In this document: positions 8,071 to 16,024 of the stretch, in pieces
Numbering within the stretch: position 1 is the first letter of the stretch
How the letters are laid out: the number at the start of each line of letters is the position of its first letter
From: Betaproteobacteria bacterium
Lineage (GTDB): Bacteria > Pseudomonadota > Gammaproteobacteria > Burkholderiales > JACQAP01
NCBI GenBank assembly: GCA_016194905.1
Contig: JACQAP010000021.1
Location: forward strand, 390,942-454,941
Direction of reading: 5' to 3'
Length of the DNA stretch: 64,000 nt
Notes under the pieces: generated by a model
What the model saw: only the letters and a program-made list of their open reading frames with translations
The model's database searches: none
What the model was told of the DNA's origin: nothing
Made by a program: the position numbers and the translations under genes

Positions 8071-9188
8071 CAGTCGAATCCCACGTTTCTGAACATGATC
8101 GCGAACACCGCATCAAGCAGTATCACGATGGTAATCGCGGCGACGACCGAGGTCGTGATCGAATTGGATACACTTTCCGTATTGGGTTTGGTGCGTAATC
8201 CGAAGTGGCAGGAAATCAGGGCAATCGCCATGCCAAAAGTCAGCGTCTTGACCGAGGCTATCCAGATGTTGTCCGGAGAAACGACTTTGGGCAGCGTGCC
8301 GAGGAAATAGAAAAAGTTGATGCCGAGTTGGGCGCGGGCGGCCAGCGCGCCGCCTACCAGGGCCGCTGCAATCGCCCAGACTGAGACCAGCGGCATTGCC
8401 ACTGCCAGACCAACAACCTTGGGGAGCACGAGGCGGGAGATCGGCGAAATCCCCATGGTGATCATCGCGTCGATTTCTTCGGTAATCCGCATGACGCCTA
8501 TTTGCGCGGTCATCGCCGAACCGGAGCGACCCGCGAGCAGGATGGCGACCAGCAGCGGTCCGAGTTCGCGGATGATCGATATGCCAAGCAGGTTCACGAT
8601 GTAAACGCCCGCGCCGTAGGCCTTGAGCGTGTCGGCCGTGAGATAGGAAATTACGACGCCGATCAGAAAACCCACCAGTGCGGTGACCGGCATGGCAAGC
8701 GCTCCGGCTTTATATATGGTCGCCGAGATTTCACGCCAGGGAATTTGCCGGGGATGCGCGAGCAGGTAGGACGCATCGAGAACCAGCAGGCCTATCAACG
8801 CCACCAAAGCCAGCGCATGATCGCCGAACCGGGCTTCGCGCCGTCCCAGAAAGACGATCGGCGCCAGCAGATCCGGGCGCCAGCGCGCCGGCTCCACCGG
8901 GGGAACCGCAGCGATGCGATCCAGGATCGCTGAGTGTTCCGGCTTTAGCAGGGCGGCCCGGCGACGATCGCCTCCCCAGGTTCGCCAGATCAACAGCGCC
9001 CCTGTACTGTCCAGCGCATCAATCTGGCGCAGATCCCACTTGAGCGTCGGATCGGTCGAAATGGATTTGAGCGCGTTGAAAGTCCTCCCGATGGACGAGC
9101 GCAATGCGGCCAGAGTCCAGTCCCCCGAAAGCACGACCACGCGCTCGCCCGCATCGGTCGTTTTTAGCTGCGCCGATCCTTGCGTCAT
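8070..9188 (-). CDS. mlaE: MlaE-family permease with fused N-terminal STAS domain
   Basis: A 372-residue protein. The first ~110 residues form a STAS domain (DALDSTGALLIWRTW), the equivalent of the separate MlaB protein. The remaining ~250 residues are the MlaE permease with several membrane helices and the typical GRSGSAMTAQIGVMRITEEI and DAMITMGISP. It is the first gene of the operon and so carries the promoter, in the long upstream gap. Fusion of STAS to permease explains why no separate MlaB gene follows. Confidence 0.93.
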   Translation of the reverse strand: MTQGSAQLKTTDAGERVVVLSGDWTLAALRSSIGRTFNALKSISTDPTLKWDLRQIDALDSTGALLIWRTWGGDRRRAALLKPEHSAILDRIAAVPPVEPARWRPDLLAPIVFLGRREARFGDHALALVALIGLLVLDASYLLAHPRQIPWREISATIYKAGALAMPVTALVGFLIGVVISYLTADTLKAYGAGVYIVNLLGISIIRELGPLLVAILLAGRSGSAMTAQIGVMRITEEIDAMITMGISPISRLVLPKVVGLAVAMPLVSVWAIAAALVGGALAARAQLGINFFYFLGTLPKVVSPDNIWIASVKTLTFGMAIALISCHFGLRTKPNTESVSNSITTSVVAAITIVILLDAVFAIMFRNVGFD

Positions 9189-9843
9189 GAAGATGAGGTT
9201 ATGTCCAGGTCAAAGCGATATGACGGGACGAATTGTAGCGGCAGCGGCTCGCAAGAGCCCGGAAAGGGTCCGGAAATCCCAAGCTGCAAAAAAGTTAAGA
9301 GGAGGATTATCAAGAACCTTCAGCAGCCTATGCCTTTGCCTGAGGACACTCGAATTCAAACGGAAAAGGCATCATGCATACCGACATTTGCCGACCACGC
9401 TTTTGTGATTACTTGAAGTGAGACATTCAAGCGAATGAAAATAAAGAAAGTTATATTAAAATATCGTGCGACGACCTAGTTAGGAAAAAACAGGATCTTG
9501 GCAGTGAGAATCAAACAAACTCACTGAATTATCAGCGATTTGGTATTTGAAAAAGCCAATTGATTCCACTCGCGTAACGGCGAGTGTCCGGTGACGCATC
9601 TTCAACGCCTTTTCCTGCGCCTTTGTCCAAGCGGGGCGACACCGAATGAACCTTTACGAGACTAATAGCCAAAACTCGCGTTAGAATGGACAAAGAAACC
9701 ACAATATAAACAAAACATAAAACGGTTAACTTTAAGAAATTTCCGGCATTTCGAAACGCATGCCGCGATTCTGTCCAGGGGGGGATTTGAATACAAGAAA
9801 ACACAGCTATCGCGCATTTCGCGGCGCCAGAGTCGAGTAGCCA
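9189..9843. other. Long, partly AT-rich intergenic region
   Basis: 655 bases between the divergent mlaE-like operon and the PAS-GGDEF-EAL gene. From about 9400 to 9780 it is clearly richer in A/T than its surroundings (for example TTATATTAAAATATCG near 9451). No reading frame here looks like protein. I see no tRNA-like fold, insertion-sequence ends or clean terminator. It must contain the two divergent promoters. Confidence 0.5.
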
Positions 9844-11586
9844 ATGCGCTCCGGTCCTTTCGAACGTTCTCCACGCGACCGACGCAAGACGGATGTCTTG
9901 CTGGAAAGCGAGGCCCGATTTCGCGCGCTTGTGCAGAACTCGTTCGACATCATCACCATCCACGATTCAAATGGGATGACGGTGTACGAGTCGCCGGCGG
10001 CTTCGCGCATTCTGGGCTATCCGAGCGGCGCGCTGATCGGCAAGACTCCGTTCGAGACTATCCACCCGAAGGACGTCGCCCGCGCGCGTGATGCATTCGA
10101 CGCGCTGTTGAAAGGCGAAACGGCCATGGCGCCGGTGATACTGCGCTTTCGTCGTGCAGACGGTTCCTGGATTCATCTCGAGGTGTTGGGCAACAACTTG
10201 CTTGATCATCCAGGCATCCGCGGCATCGTGCTCACCTCGCGCGATATCAGCGAACGCAAACGTGCCGAGGAACGGGTTCAGTATCTCGCCAACTACGACG
10301 TGCTCACCGGCCTGCCGAATCGTTTTCTGATGCAGGACCATCTGACGCAGGTGATAGCTCAGGCGCATCGCAACCGGCTGCGCGTCGCACTCATGCACAT
10401 CGATCTCGACCGCTTCAAGGTGGTCAATGAGACGCTTGGACATTACGTCGGCGATGCGCTCCTGAAACAGGCCGCGGAGCGTGTCCGCAAGGCAACCCGC
10501 GAGGCCGATACCGTCGCCCGTGTGGGAGGCGACGAGTTCACCATCGTATTCCCGAACGTGACCAGTCTGCAGACGCTCTCTGCGGCAGCCGAGGCGATGC
10601 TCGATGATCTCGCCCGCCCGTTCCCCAGCGATGGCCAGGAGTTGTTCGTTTCCGCGTCCGTCGGGATCAGCCTGTATCCCGATGATGCCGGCAGCGTTGA
10701 CGAACTCATCAAGCACGCCGACGCGGCGATGTCCAGCGCCAAGCACCTCGGGCGCAATAATTTCCAGTTCTACACTGCCGGCATGAACCAGGAAGTGCAG
10801 GACCGCATGCTGATCGAGGCGGGCCTGCGCACGGCGATACAGCGCGAAGAACTGAGCCTGGTATTCCAGCCGAAGATCGATCTGGCGACCCGACGCATAT
10901 TCGGCGCGGAGGCCTTGCTGCGCTGGAAGCATCCCAAGCTCGGGATGATTCCGCCGTCGCGCTTCGTGCCGGTGGCCGAAGAGGCCGGACTGGTCGGCCA
11001 GATCGGCGAGTGGGTGTTGCACACGGCCTGCCGGCAGATTCGTGAATGGCAGGATGCCGGCTATTCCCTGCAGGTGGCGGTGAACGTTTCCGCCCGCCAG
11101 TTTCAGGAGTACGACGTCGCGGAACTGGTGATGGATATCATGCGCGATACCGGGGCACTGGCGAAAAACCTGGAAATAGAACTGACCGAGAGCGCGGTCA
11201 TGAACGACGCCGAGTCTTCGATCGTGACTCTCGAGAGGCTGGCTGCGCTCGGCGTACAGATCGCCATCGACGATTTCGGCACCGGATACTCGAGCCTTTC
11301 CTATCTCAAGCGGCTGCCGCTGGACCTGCTGAAGATCGACCAGTCCTTCGTGCGCGACATCTCTTCCGACCCCAACGATGCGGCCATCGTGCGCGCCATT
11401 ATCACGCTGGCGCGCAGCCTGGGCATCAAGGTGATCGCGGAGGGTGTGGAAAACGAGGCACAACTGGCGTTTCTCAATGCCTACGGCTGCCAGTACGCGC
11501 AGGGTTATCTCTTCGGCCGGCCGCTGACCTCGCCCCAGCTGGTCAAGCTGATCACCACCGGCGAGCTCGAACAGAACATCGCCTGA
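9844..11586 (+). CDS. PAS-GGDEF-EAL c-di-GMP signalling protein
   Basis: A cytosolic protein of 580 residues that can make and break cyclic di-GMP. A PAS sensor (about 20-140, ending DISERKRAEE) is followed by GGDEF (canonical at 228-232, with the inhibitory site RxxD five residues before it) and EAL (E356-L358, then [19 protein letters not shown] and AEGVE). All key residues of both catalytic domains are present, so either activity is possible. No membrane helix. The start ATG lies three bases after an in-frame stop. Confidence 0.93.
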   Translation: MRSGPFERSPRDRRKTDVLLESEARFRALVQNSFDIITIHDSNGMTVYESPAASRILGYPSGALIGKTPFETIHPKDVARARDAFDALLKGETAMAPVILRFRRADGSWIHLEVLGNNLLDHPGIRGIVLTSRDISERKRAEERVQYLANYDVLTGLPNRFLMQDHLTQVIAQAHRNRLRVALMHIDLDRFKVVNETLGHYVGDALLKQAAERVRKATREADTVARVGGDEFTIVFPNVTSLQTLSAAAEAMLDDLARPFPSDGQELFVSASVGISLYPDDAGSVDELIKHADAAMSSAKHLGRNNFQFYTAGMNQEVQDRMLIEAGLRTAIQREELSLVFQPKIDLATRRIFGAEALLRWKHPKLGMIPPSRFVPVAEEAGLVGQIGEWVLHTACRQIREWQDAGYSLQVAVNVSARQFQEYDVAELVMDIMRDTGALAKNLEIELTESAVMNDAESSIVTLERLAALGVQIAIDDFGTGYSSLSYLKRLPLDLLKIDQSFVRDISSDPNDAAIVRAIITLARSLGIKVIAEGVENEAQLAFLNAYGCQYAQGYLFGRPLTSPQLVKLITTGELEQNIA

Positions 11587-11597
11587 TCGTCGGCGGC

Positions 11598-11729
11598 CTA
11601 GCGGCTGCCGAGTTCCGGGATGATGTTGCGCCCGAGCAGCTCGCCCCGCCGCCGCACCATTAGAATCCGTTCAGGTTCGGCGGCAATGAAATCGATGCGG
11701 TTGTCGATCAGCACGACAGCCGGTTTCAT
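11598..11729 (-). CDS. Possible small protein or gene remnant
   Basis: A 43-residue frame beginning MKPAVVLIDNRIDFIAAEPE and ending in TAG just past the GGDEF-EAL gene. The frame stays open upstream of this ATG to a stop near 11807, about 70 codons in all, and its amino-acid make-up is protein-like. There is no Shine-Dalgarno sequence before the ATG and I do not recognise a family. It could be a small gene, the tail of a decayed gene, or chance. Confidence 0.25.
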   Translation of the reverse strand: MKPAVVLIDNRIDFIAAEPERILMVRRRGELLGRNIIPELGSR

Positions 11730-11834
11730 GATTTTCGGCGATGGCAGTGTGGGGTCCGAAGCAATAACCGAGGTCGCGTTCGCCCGCTTGCAAGTGGGTC
11801 CGGCTCCAATGCATTGCCTCTTGGCTCAAGGGTG

Positions 11835-12407
11835 ATGGCACAAAAGATTCTCGCGTTTGCAGGCAGTCTGCGCAGCGGCTCCTTCAACAAGAAACTGGTC
11901 CGCATCGCGGCGGAAGGTGCGCGCGCCGCCGGCGCGGAAGTCACCGAAGTCGATCTGCGCGACATTCCGATGCCGCTTTTCGACGGCGACATCGAGCGCG
12001 AGCAGGGACTGCCGCCGAACGCGAAACTGTTCAAGCAACTGCTCATCGAACACAAGGGCATCCTGATCAGTTCGCCTGAATACAACACGGCCATGACCGC
12101 CGTGCTCAAGAACGCGATCGACTGGGCTTCGCGTGCGGAACCGGGGGAGCCGCCGCTGGTGGCTTTCAAGGGCAAGGTGGGCGGGCTCATGTCCGCGTCG
12201 CCCGGCAACTACGGCGGCGTGCGCAGCCTGGCCATGTTGCGCGCGATCCTCTCGCATCTCGGCGTGGTCGTCATCCCCACGAACCTGAGCATCGCACGTG
12301 CCAACGAAGCATTCGACGCAGACGGAAATCTTCAGGACGAGCGCCAGAGAGAAACGATCCGCTCGATCGGCGCCGAAGTTGTAACCTTTGTCCGCAAGCT
12401 CGGCTGA
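11835..12407 (+). CDS. NADPH-dependent FMN reductase
   Basis: A protein of 190 residues of the flavodoxin-like FMN_red family. KILAFAGSLRSGSFNKKL is the FMN phosphate-binding loop near the N-terminus, and SSPEYNTAMTAVLKNAIDWASR is the characteristic central motif. The ATG at 11835 puts that loop at residues 4-21, as usual; a TTG 21 bases earlier is less likely. The enzyme reduces FMN, quinones or similar acceptors with NAD(P)H. No partner oxygenase is nearby. Confidence 0.9.
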   Translation: MAQKILAFAGSLRSGSFNKKLVRIAAEGARAAGAEVTEVDLRDIPMPLFDGDIEREQGLPPNAKLFKQLLIEHKGILISSPEYNTAMTAVLKNAIDWASRAEPGEPPLVAFKGKVGGLMSASPGNYGGVRSLAMLRAILSHLGVVVIPTNLSIARANEAFDADGNLQDERQRETIRSIGAEVVTFVRKLG

Positions 12408-12595
12408 CGGACGTCTTTCTCCAACTCGGTGCACTTGCCCAGGTCCATGCCTTGGGGCGGTGCATGGGTTTCCGACGGGTAGCGGCCGTCAGTAGTCCGG
12501 AAGCGAGAAACTATATTTCGTTCATGAGGTTAGAGCGTCCAGTGGCAGGTTAACCGCGGTGGCACAGCGGTTGCTGGATCGACTTGGGGTTAAGC

Positions 12596-14014
12596 ATGTC
12601 CTTCGATTCCTACTACAACGAAATGTATCTGGCTGACGGCAGCGTCCGCAGCCACTACCAGCCGCTCGCGGAATGGATAGCCGAAACGCCGCCCGAGCAT
12701 ATCGTGCAGATGCGCCAGGCCGCGCATCTGCTGTTCCATCGCGTCGGCATCACCTTTGCGGTTTATGGGGAGGAGGCCGGGTCCGAGCGGCTGATCCCGT
12801 TCGACATGCTTCCGCACATCATCCCGGCGGCCGAGTGGCGCGCGATCGCGAAGGGACTGCGTCAACGCGCCAAGGCCTTGAATGCTTTTCTGCAAGACAT
12901 CTACCATGGCCAGGAAATCCTCAGGGCTGGTCGCGTGCCGAAGGAGCGCGTGACCGAGAACAAGCAATTCCGCCCGGAAATGGTCGGCCTCGACGTGCCC
13001 GGCGGGATTTATGCGCACGTCGCCGGGATCGATCTGGTGCGCGCGGGAGCGGGCGAGTACTACGTGCTGGAGGACAACCTGCGCACGCCTTCCGGCGTGT
13101 CTTACATGCTGGAAAACCGCAAGATGATGATGCGGCTGGTGCCAGAATTATTCGCGCGCCAGTCGATAGCGCCGGTCGAGCACTATCCCGACATGCTGCT
13201 GGAGAACCTGCGCAGCGTCGCGCCGACAGGCGTGGAAAATCCGACTGTGGTGGTGTTGACGCCCGGCCAGTTCAACAGCGCGTATTTCGAGCATGCTTTC
13301 CTCGCGCAGCAGATGGGCATCGAACTGGTGGAAGGCGCCGACCTGTTCGTCCGCGACGACGCCGTCTACATGCGTACGACCAGCGGGCCGCAACGCGTGG
13401 ATGTGATCTATCGCCGCATCGACGATGATTTTCTCGACCCGCAGGCATTTCGTGCCGATTCGATGCTCGGCGTGCCCGGACTGGTCGGGTCCTACCGCAA
13501 GGGCAAGGTCACGCTTGCCAACGCCATCGGCACGGGCGTGGCCGACGACAAGTCGATCTATCCATATGTTCCGGAAATGATCCGCTTCTATCTCGACGAA
13601 GAGCCGCTGCTCAATAACGTGCCGACCTACCAGTTGAGTTTCGCGGACGACCTTGCATACGTGCTGGCTCATCTGGCCGAGTTGGTGGTGAAGGAGGTGC
13701 ATGGTTCCGGCGGTTACGGGATGCTGATCGGCCCGACGTCTACCGAACGCGAGCGAGAGGCCTATCGGCAGCGCATCCTCGATGCTCCGGAGAAATTCAT
13801 TGCCCAGCCGACGCTATCGCTGTCTACCTGCCCGATTTTCGTCGAGCAGGGCGTGGCGCCGCGCCATATCGATCTGCGGCCCTTCGTGCTGTCGGGCAAG
13901 GACGTGATGATGGTTCCGGGCGGGCTGACCCGCGTGGCGTTGCGCGAAGGTTCGCTGGTGGTGAACTCCTCGCAGGGTGGCGGTACCAAGGACACATGGA
14001 TAGTAGAGAACTAG
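12596..14014 (+). CDS. Circularly permuted ATP-grasp type 2 protein (COG2308), Anbu locus
   Basis: A protein of 472 residues beginning MSFDSYYNEMYLADGSVRSH, typical of the DUF404/DUF407 circularly permuted ATP-grasp family, with EDNLRTPSGVSYMLENR in the middle and a glycine-rich HGSGGYGMLIGP towards the end. Such proteins are predicted carboxylate-amine ligases that form a peptide-like bond. The start is an ATG; an in-frame TTG four codons earlier is less likely. The TAG stop lies inside the left arm of the tandem-unit palindrome at 14011-14118. It is the first gene of the ATP-grasp/alpha-E/Anbu/transglutaminase cluster. Confidence 0.92.
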   Translation: MSFDSYYNEMYLADGSVRSHYQPLAEWIAETPPEHIVQMRQAAHLLFHRVGITFAVYGEEAGSERLIPFDMLPHIIPAAEWRAIAKGLRQRAKALNAFLQDIYHGQEILRAGRVPKERVTENKQFRPEMVGLDVPGGIYAHVAGIDLVRAGAGEYYVLEDNLRTPSGVSYMLENRKMMMRLVPELFARQSIAPVEHYPDMLLENLRSVAPTGVENPTVVVLTPGQFNSAYFEHAFLAQQMGIELVEGADLFVRDDAVYMRTTSGPQRVDVIYRRIDDDFLDPQAFRADSMLGVPGLVGSYRKGKVTLANAIGTGVADDKSIYPYVPEMIRFYLDEEPLLNNVPTYQLSFADDLAYVLAHLAELVVKEVHGSGGYGMLIGPTSTEREREAYRQRILDAPEKFIAQPTLSLSTCPIFVEQGVAPRHIDLRPFVLSGKDVMMVPGGLTRVALREGSLVVNSSQGGGTKDTWIVEN

Positions 14015-14118
14015 GGGCGAGGGACGCCCACGGGATACCGGCCTTCGGCCATAAGGGACGAGGGACGAGGAAGATCGCGGTCTTGTCTCGCCCCTCGTTC
14101 CTCATTCCTCGTCCCTCG
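14011..14118. repeat. Tandem-unit palindrome 1 (7-nt unit GGGACGA)
   Basis: The left side has AGGGGCGAGGGACG and then GGGACGAGGGACGAGG; the right side is the inverted counterpart (CTCGTTCCTCATTCCTCGT). The left arm is split by an insert containing GATACC and the small hairpin GGCCTTCGGCC. It begins at the ATP-grasp stop codon and ends nine bases before the alpha-E start, so it occupies the whole gap and leaves no clear ribosome site. Confidence 0.75.
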
Positions 14119-14126
14119 CGAAGCAC

Positions 14127-15074
14127 ATGCTGAGCCGCACGGCGTCAAACCTCTACTGGATGGCCCGCTACGTCGAGCGCGCGGAGAATACCGCGCGCAT
14201 TCTCGACGTGGCTTACCGCATGTCGCTCATGTCGCAAGCGTCCGAGACGCAGGAGTCGGAATGGCTGGCGCCACTCAACATTTCCGGCACGCTGTATCCC
14301 TTCGAGGGGCGCTACAGCACGGTGACCTCCCGGGACGTGATGATGTTCATGGCGCTCGATCCCGACAATCCCGGCTCCATCGTGTCGTGCGCCAAGGCGG
14401 CGCGAGAAAATGCGCGCGCGGTGCGAGGCAACGTGACCTCCGAGATGTGGGAAGTTCTCAACTCCACCTGGCTGGAATTGCAGCATCTCACCGAAGACCG
14501 GCTGGCGGGCGACGGCGCGCTGACATTCTTCGACTGGGTCAAGGAGCGTTCCCACCTGTTCCGCGGCGTCACCGTCGGCACCGCACTGAAGGACGGCGCT
14601 TTCCATTTCAATCGCCTCGGGACGTTTCTGGAGCGTGCCGACAACACCGCGCGCATTCTGGACGTGAAATATCACGTGTTGTTGCCCAAGGTGGAGGATG
14701 TGGGCGGGGCCGTCGACTACTACCAGTGGGCGGCGGTGCTGCGCTCGGTGTCCGCGTTCGAATCCTACCGCAAGGTGTATCGGGACGTGATCACGCCGCT
14801 GCGGGTCGCCGAACTCCTGATCCTGCGCCGCGACATGCCGCGTTCGCTGCACGCCTGCATGGAAGAGTCGTATGACATCTTCCAGACCATCGCCACTCCT
14901 TATTCCGGCGAGGCGCTGCGTCGCGCCGGTGAATTGCATGCCGGATTGCGCTTTGGTCGCATCGATGCGATCTTCAGCAGCGGATTGCACGAGTATCTGA
15001 CGGATTTCCTGACCCGGCTGCAGGAGCTGGGCGAGGAGGTCAACCGCAGCTTCTTCAATGTCGCTTACGCGTGA
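14127..15074 (+). CDS. Alpha-E domain protein (COG2307), Anbu locus
   Basis: A protein of 315 residues, almost entirely helical, starting MLSRTASNLYWMARYVERAE. That opening and the repeat NRLGTFLERADNTARILDVK around residue 160 are signatures of the DUF403/alpha-E family. Function is not established. It is nearly always encoded beside the circularly permuted ATP-grasp protein, so the two probably act in one peptide-forming or modifying complex. The Anbu gene follows after 56 bases. Confidence 0.92.
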   Translation: MLSRTASNLYWMARYVERAENTARILDVAYRMSLMSQASETQESEWLAPLNISGTLYPFEGRYSTVTSRDVMMFMALDPDNPGSIVSCAKAARENARAVRGNVTSEMWEVLNSTWLELQHLTEDRLAGDGALTFFDWVKERSHLFRGVTVGTALKDGAFHFNRLGTFLERADNTARILDVKYHVLLPKVEDVGGAVDYYQWAAVLRSVSAFESYRKVYRDVITPLRVAELLILRRDMPRSLHACMEESYDIFQTIATPYSGEALRRAGELHAGLRFGRIDAIFSSGLHEYLTDFLTRLQELGEEVNRSFFNVAYA

Positions 15075-15130
15075 ATTTAGGCGACGTTGCGGCTGGGTTA
15101 TCATGAGGTTCCACGACTGATGGAACGTTC

Positions 15131-15865
15131 ATGACCTACTGTGTAGCAATCAAGCTGGATTCGGGAATGCTGTTCGCCGCGGATTCCCGCACCAACGCCG
15201 GCGTCGATCACATCGCCACCTTCAGCAAGATGAGAATCTTCGATCAGAAGGACGATCGCATGTTCGTCATCCTGACGTCCGGAAACCTGGCCGTTACCCA
15301 GGGGGTGATGAATATCCTGGACCGCCACAAGCACTTCGAGGCCGACAAGGAGTCGATCTGGAACGTAAGCAGCCTGTTCGATGTCGCCACCCTGGTCGGC
15401 GATGCGTTGCGCGACATACAGCGGCGGGACGGACCTTATCTCGCGCAAAGCAATATCGATTACAACGCCACTCTGCTGCTCGGCGGCCAGGTCAAGGGCG
15501 AAGAGCCGCGCCTGTTCAATATCTATGCGCAAGGCAATTTCATCGAGGCTCTGTCCGATACCATCTATTTCCAGGTGGGCGAGAGCAAGTACGGCAAGCC
15601 CATCCTGGACCGCGTGCTGAGCAGTGCGACGCCATATAAGGAAGCCGCGAAATGCGCGCTGATTTCCTTCGACTCGACCATACGCAGCAACATCTCGGTC
15701 GGTCTGCCGATCGACCTGGCGTGGTATCCGCGCGATTCACTGCGCATGGGCATGCAGAAACGCATCGGCGAGGGCGATCCGTACTTCTCGATGATCCGCC
15801 AGAGCTGGGGCAGCGGAATGCGGAAATTATTTGCCGAACTCCCCAACCCCGACTGGCTTTCCTGA
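15131..15865 (+). CDS. Proteasome-type protease Anbu
   Basis: A protein of 244 residues of the ancestral proteasome beta-subunit-like family (COG3484). Removal of Met would expose the N-terminal Thr of MTYCVAIKL; AADSRTNAG supplies the Asp17-like residue and FSKM the lysine near 33. Anbu forms an oligomeric cytosolic peptidase of the Ntn-hydrolase fold; the natural substrate is unknown. Its neighbours (ATP-grasp, alpha-E, transglutaminase) match the usual Anbu locus, suggesting that it cleaves peptides or tags made by them. Tandem-unit palindrome 2 follows the stop by seven bases. Confidence 0.93.
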   Translation: MTYCVAIKLDSGMLFAADSRTNAGVDHIATFSKMRIFDQKDDRMFVILTSGNLAVTQGVMNILDRHKHFEADKESIWNVSSLFDVATLVGDALRDIQRRDGPYLAQSNIDYNATLLLGGQVKGEEPRLFNIYAQGNFIEALSDTIYFQVGESKYGKPILDRVLSSATPYKEAAKCALISFDSTIRSNISVGLPIDLAWYPRDSLRMGMQKRIGEGDPYFSMIRQSWGSGMRKLFAELPNPDWLS

Positions 15866-15872
15866 AAGGCAT

Positions 15873-16011
15873 TTGCCACAGAGGACACAGAGGTCACAGA
15901 GGAGGGCAAAACTCAAGAATCGGGCAACCGGTATCGTGGAGCGTTTGGAGGTTATTCCTGTCACGTTTGTTTTTCTCTGTGTTCCCTGTGTTCTCTGTGA
16001 CCTCTGTGGCA
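15873..16011. repeat. Tandem-unit palindrome 2 (9-nt unit CACAGAGGA)
   Basis: The left arm (15873-15909) reads CACAGAGGA, CACAGAGGT, CACAGAGGA. The right arm (about 15970-16011) is the inverted equivalent with TCTCTGTG units and ends CCTCTGTGGC. Between the arms lie about 60 unrelated bases. It fills the gap between Anbu and the transglutaminase gene, whose ATG is 13 bases further on. Confidence 0.8.
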
Positions 16012-16024
16012 TAGAAGGTTTTCG

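Noticed and set aside
9532-9963. Minus-strand frame of 143 codons in the 9.5-kb gap
   Set aside because: It runs 120 bases into the PAS-GGDEF-EAL gene, has no ribosome site and no protein-like pattern.
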